Below, one piece after another: positions 23,516 through 24,178 of a stretch of DNA of 24,178 nt. The stretch lies in NCBI GenBank assembly GCA_035939575.1, contig DASZFS010000079.1, positions 1 through 24,178 on the forward strand. The letters are read 5' to 3'. Position 1 is the stretch's first letter, and every line of letters starts with the position of its first letter. A model generated the notes under the pieces. It had not been told where the DNA came from. It saw only the letters and a program-made list of their open reading frames with translations, and did no database searches. This DNA comes from DATKHR01 sp035939575 (GTDB lineage: Bacteria > Acidobacteriota > Vicinamibacteria > Vicinamibacterales > CAVVIG01). A program made the translations under genes and the position numbers.

Positions 23516-24178
23516 ATGGCGGCGGTCACTTTCGATATCGGAAAACGTAAGTCAGCCACGGTGCCGAGGCGAGCGGACTGCGCTGCCCCGAAGTGGCTTG
23601 GATGGAGTGTAGACCTCCCACCACACGGCTTCGAGGCACAGCTTCAGGCCACTCTGAATGCGATTCCGGCGTACACCTGGTACGCAATTCCCTCCGGCGG
23701 GCTCACGTTCGTGAATCAACGATGTGCCGATTACCTGGGATTGCCCAAAGACCATCCGCTTCGGTTCGGGACTGACACCACCGCGGCGTGGGATTCGCAC
23801 ATTCCCCTGCTGCATCCGGAGGATCACGAGCAGACGCGGCGGGTCTGGTCAGAGTGCGTGAGGACCGGCCGCCCTGGCGAGGTGAGCTTTCGGGCTCGTA
23901 ACGCTGAAGGCAACTACCGTTGGTTCCTCAGTCGCGCGGAGCCCTTCCGAGCAAACGACGGAACACTCCTCTGCTGGATCGGGATCAACCTCGACATCGA
24001 AGAACGCAAGCAAACCGAATTTTACCTAACCCAGGGACAGCGGCTGGCGCACACGGGAAGCTGGTCGTTCACCGCTGCTGGTTTCGAGCACTGGTCTCCC
24101 GAGTTGTTTGCGATTCATGGCCTGGATCCAGACAACAAACCACCCAGCATCTCCGAATACCTCGAGCTCGTACATCCG
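23516..24178 (+). CDS. Multi-PAS sensor protein (3' end cut by window edge)
   Basis: 221 residues are readable in one open frame to the window end. The ATG at 23516 has GGAGG 8 bases upstream; the ATG at 23512 opens only a short frame. Residues ~40-165 form a PAS_3-type fold with PAC: FEAQLQATLNAIPAYTWY, LHPEDHEQT, GEVSFRARNAEGNYRWFLSRAEP and GTLLCWIGINLDIEERK. A second PAS starts at ~172 (GQRLAHTGSWSFTAAG, HWSPELFAIHGLDP). This arrangement normally precedes a histidine kinase or diguanylate cyclase output beyond the window. It is divergent from the winged-helix kinase. Confidence 0.85.
   Translation, partial: MAAVTFDIGKRKSATVPRRADCAAPKWLGWSVDLPPHGFEAQLQATLNAIPAYTWYAIPSGGLTFVNQRCADYLGLPKDHPLRFGTDTTAAWDSHIPLLHPEDHEQTRRVWSECVRTGRPGEVSFRARNAEGNYRWFLSRAEPFRANDGTLLCWIGINLDIEERKQTEFYLTQGQRLAHTGSWSFTAAGFEHWSPELFAIHGLDPDNKPPSISEYLELVHP

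Overview
The window looks like chromosomal DNA of a GC-rich, Gram-negative soil-type bacterium, most likely an Acidobacteriota member (Vicinamibacteria-like). This is an inference from gene content. The markers are a Ser/Thr kinase with an N-terminal OmpR/PhoB-type winged helix and C-terminal TPR-like repeats, paralogous secreted alpha/beta hydrolases, a secreted M28-type peptidase with Gly/Ala/Gln-rich linkers, a lipocalin-like secreted protein and a PAS_3 sensor. No rRNA, tRNA, CRISPR array, transposase or integrase was found.

Layout. 1-230 (-): start of a shikimate-kinase-like P-loop kinase, cut by the window edge, then about 580 bases without a convincing gene but with several hairpins. 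815-7168: exported enzymes, namely an M28-like metallopeptidase (-), two convergent paralogous alpha/beta hydrolases (+ and -) and a small exported protein (-). 7458-9113 (+): a compact operon VOC - ArsR-type repressor - VOC - HXXEE membrane protein, behind a perfect 9-bp-arm palindrome that overlaps the promoter. 9188-10808: two single exported proteins (lipocalin-like, and endostatin/C-type-lectin-like). 10899-11634: a degraded patch holding a BTAD activator remnant, an intact DUF1059 gene, and a mosaic in which the first ~46 codons of an NDH-2-type dehydrogenase run into a sliver of a Ser/Thr kinase catalytic loop. 11631-13760 (-): SDR, SnoaL-like and F420-reductase-like genes. 14063-20098 (+): a STAS protein, a receiverless sigma-54 activator, a SnoaL-like protein and a complete TolC / EmrA-like / EmrB-like efflux set. 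20130-23351 (-): the large winged-helix Ser/Thr kinase. 23516-end (+): start of a multi-PAS sensor.

How the genes may work together. The most coherent unit is 13761-20098. A STAS protein without the usual phospho-serine is translationally coupled to an AAA+ sigma-54 activator (GAFTGA present, no receiver domain). The activator precedes a tripartite drug/solute exporter. A GG-N10-GC sigma-54 promoter match lies 25 bases upstream of the STAS start, and a weaker match faces the SDR operon on the other strand. This suggests sigma-54 control of the exporter, with autoregulation and possibly with the divergent redox genes. The second unit is the VOC/ArsR/VOC/HXXEE operon with its probable own operator. 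Several enzymes here lack textbook catalytic residues (M28 Glu-Glu, SDR Tyr, the nucleophile elbow of one hydrolase); these are the best biochemical oddities in the window.
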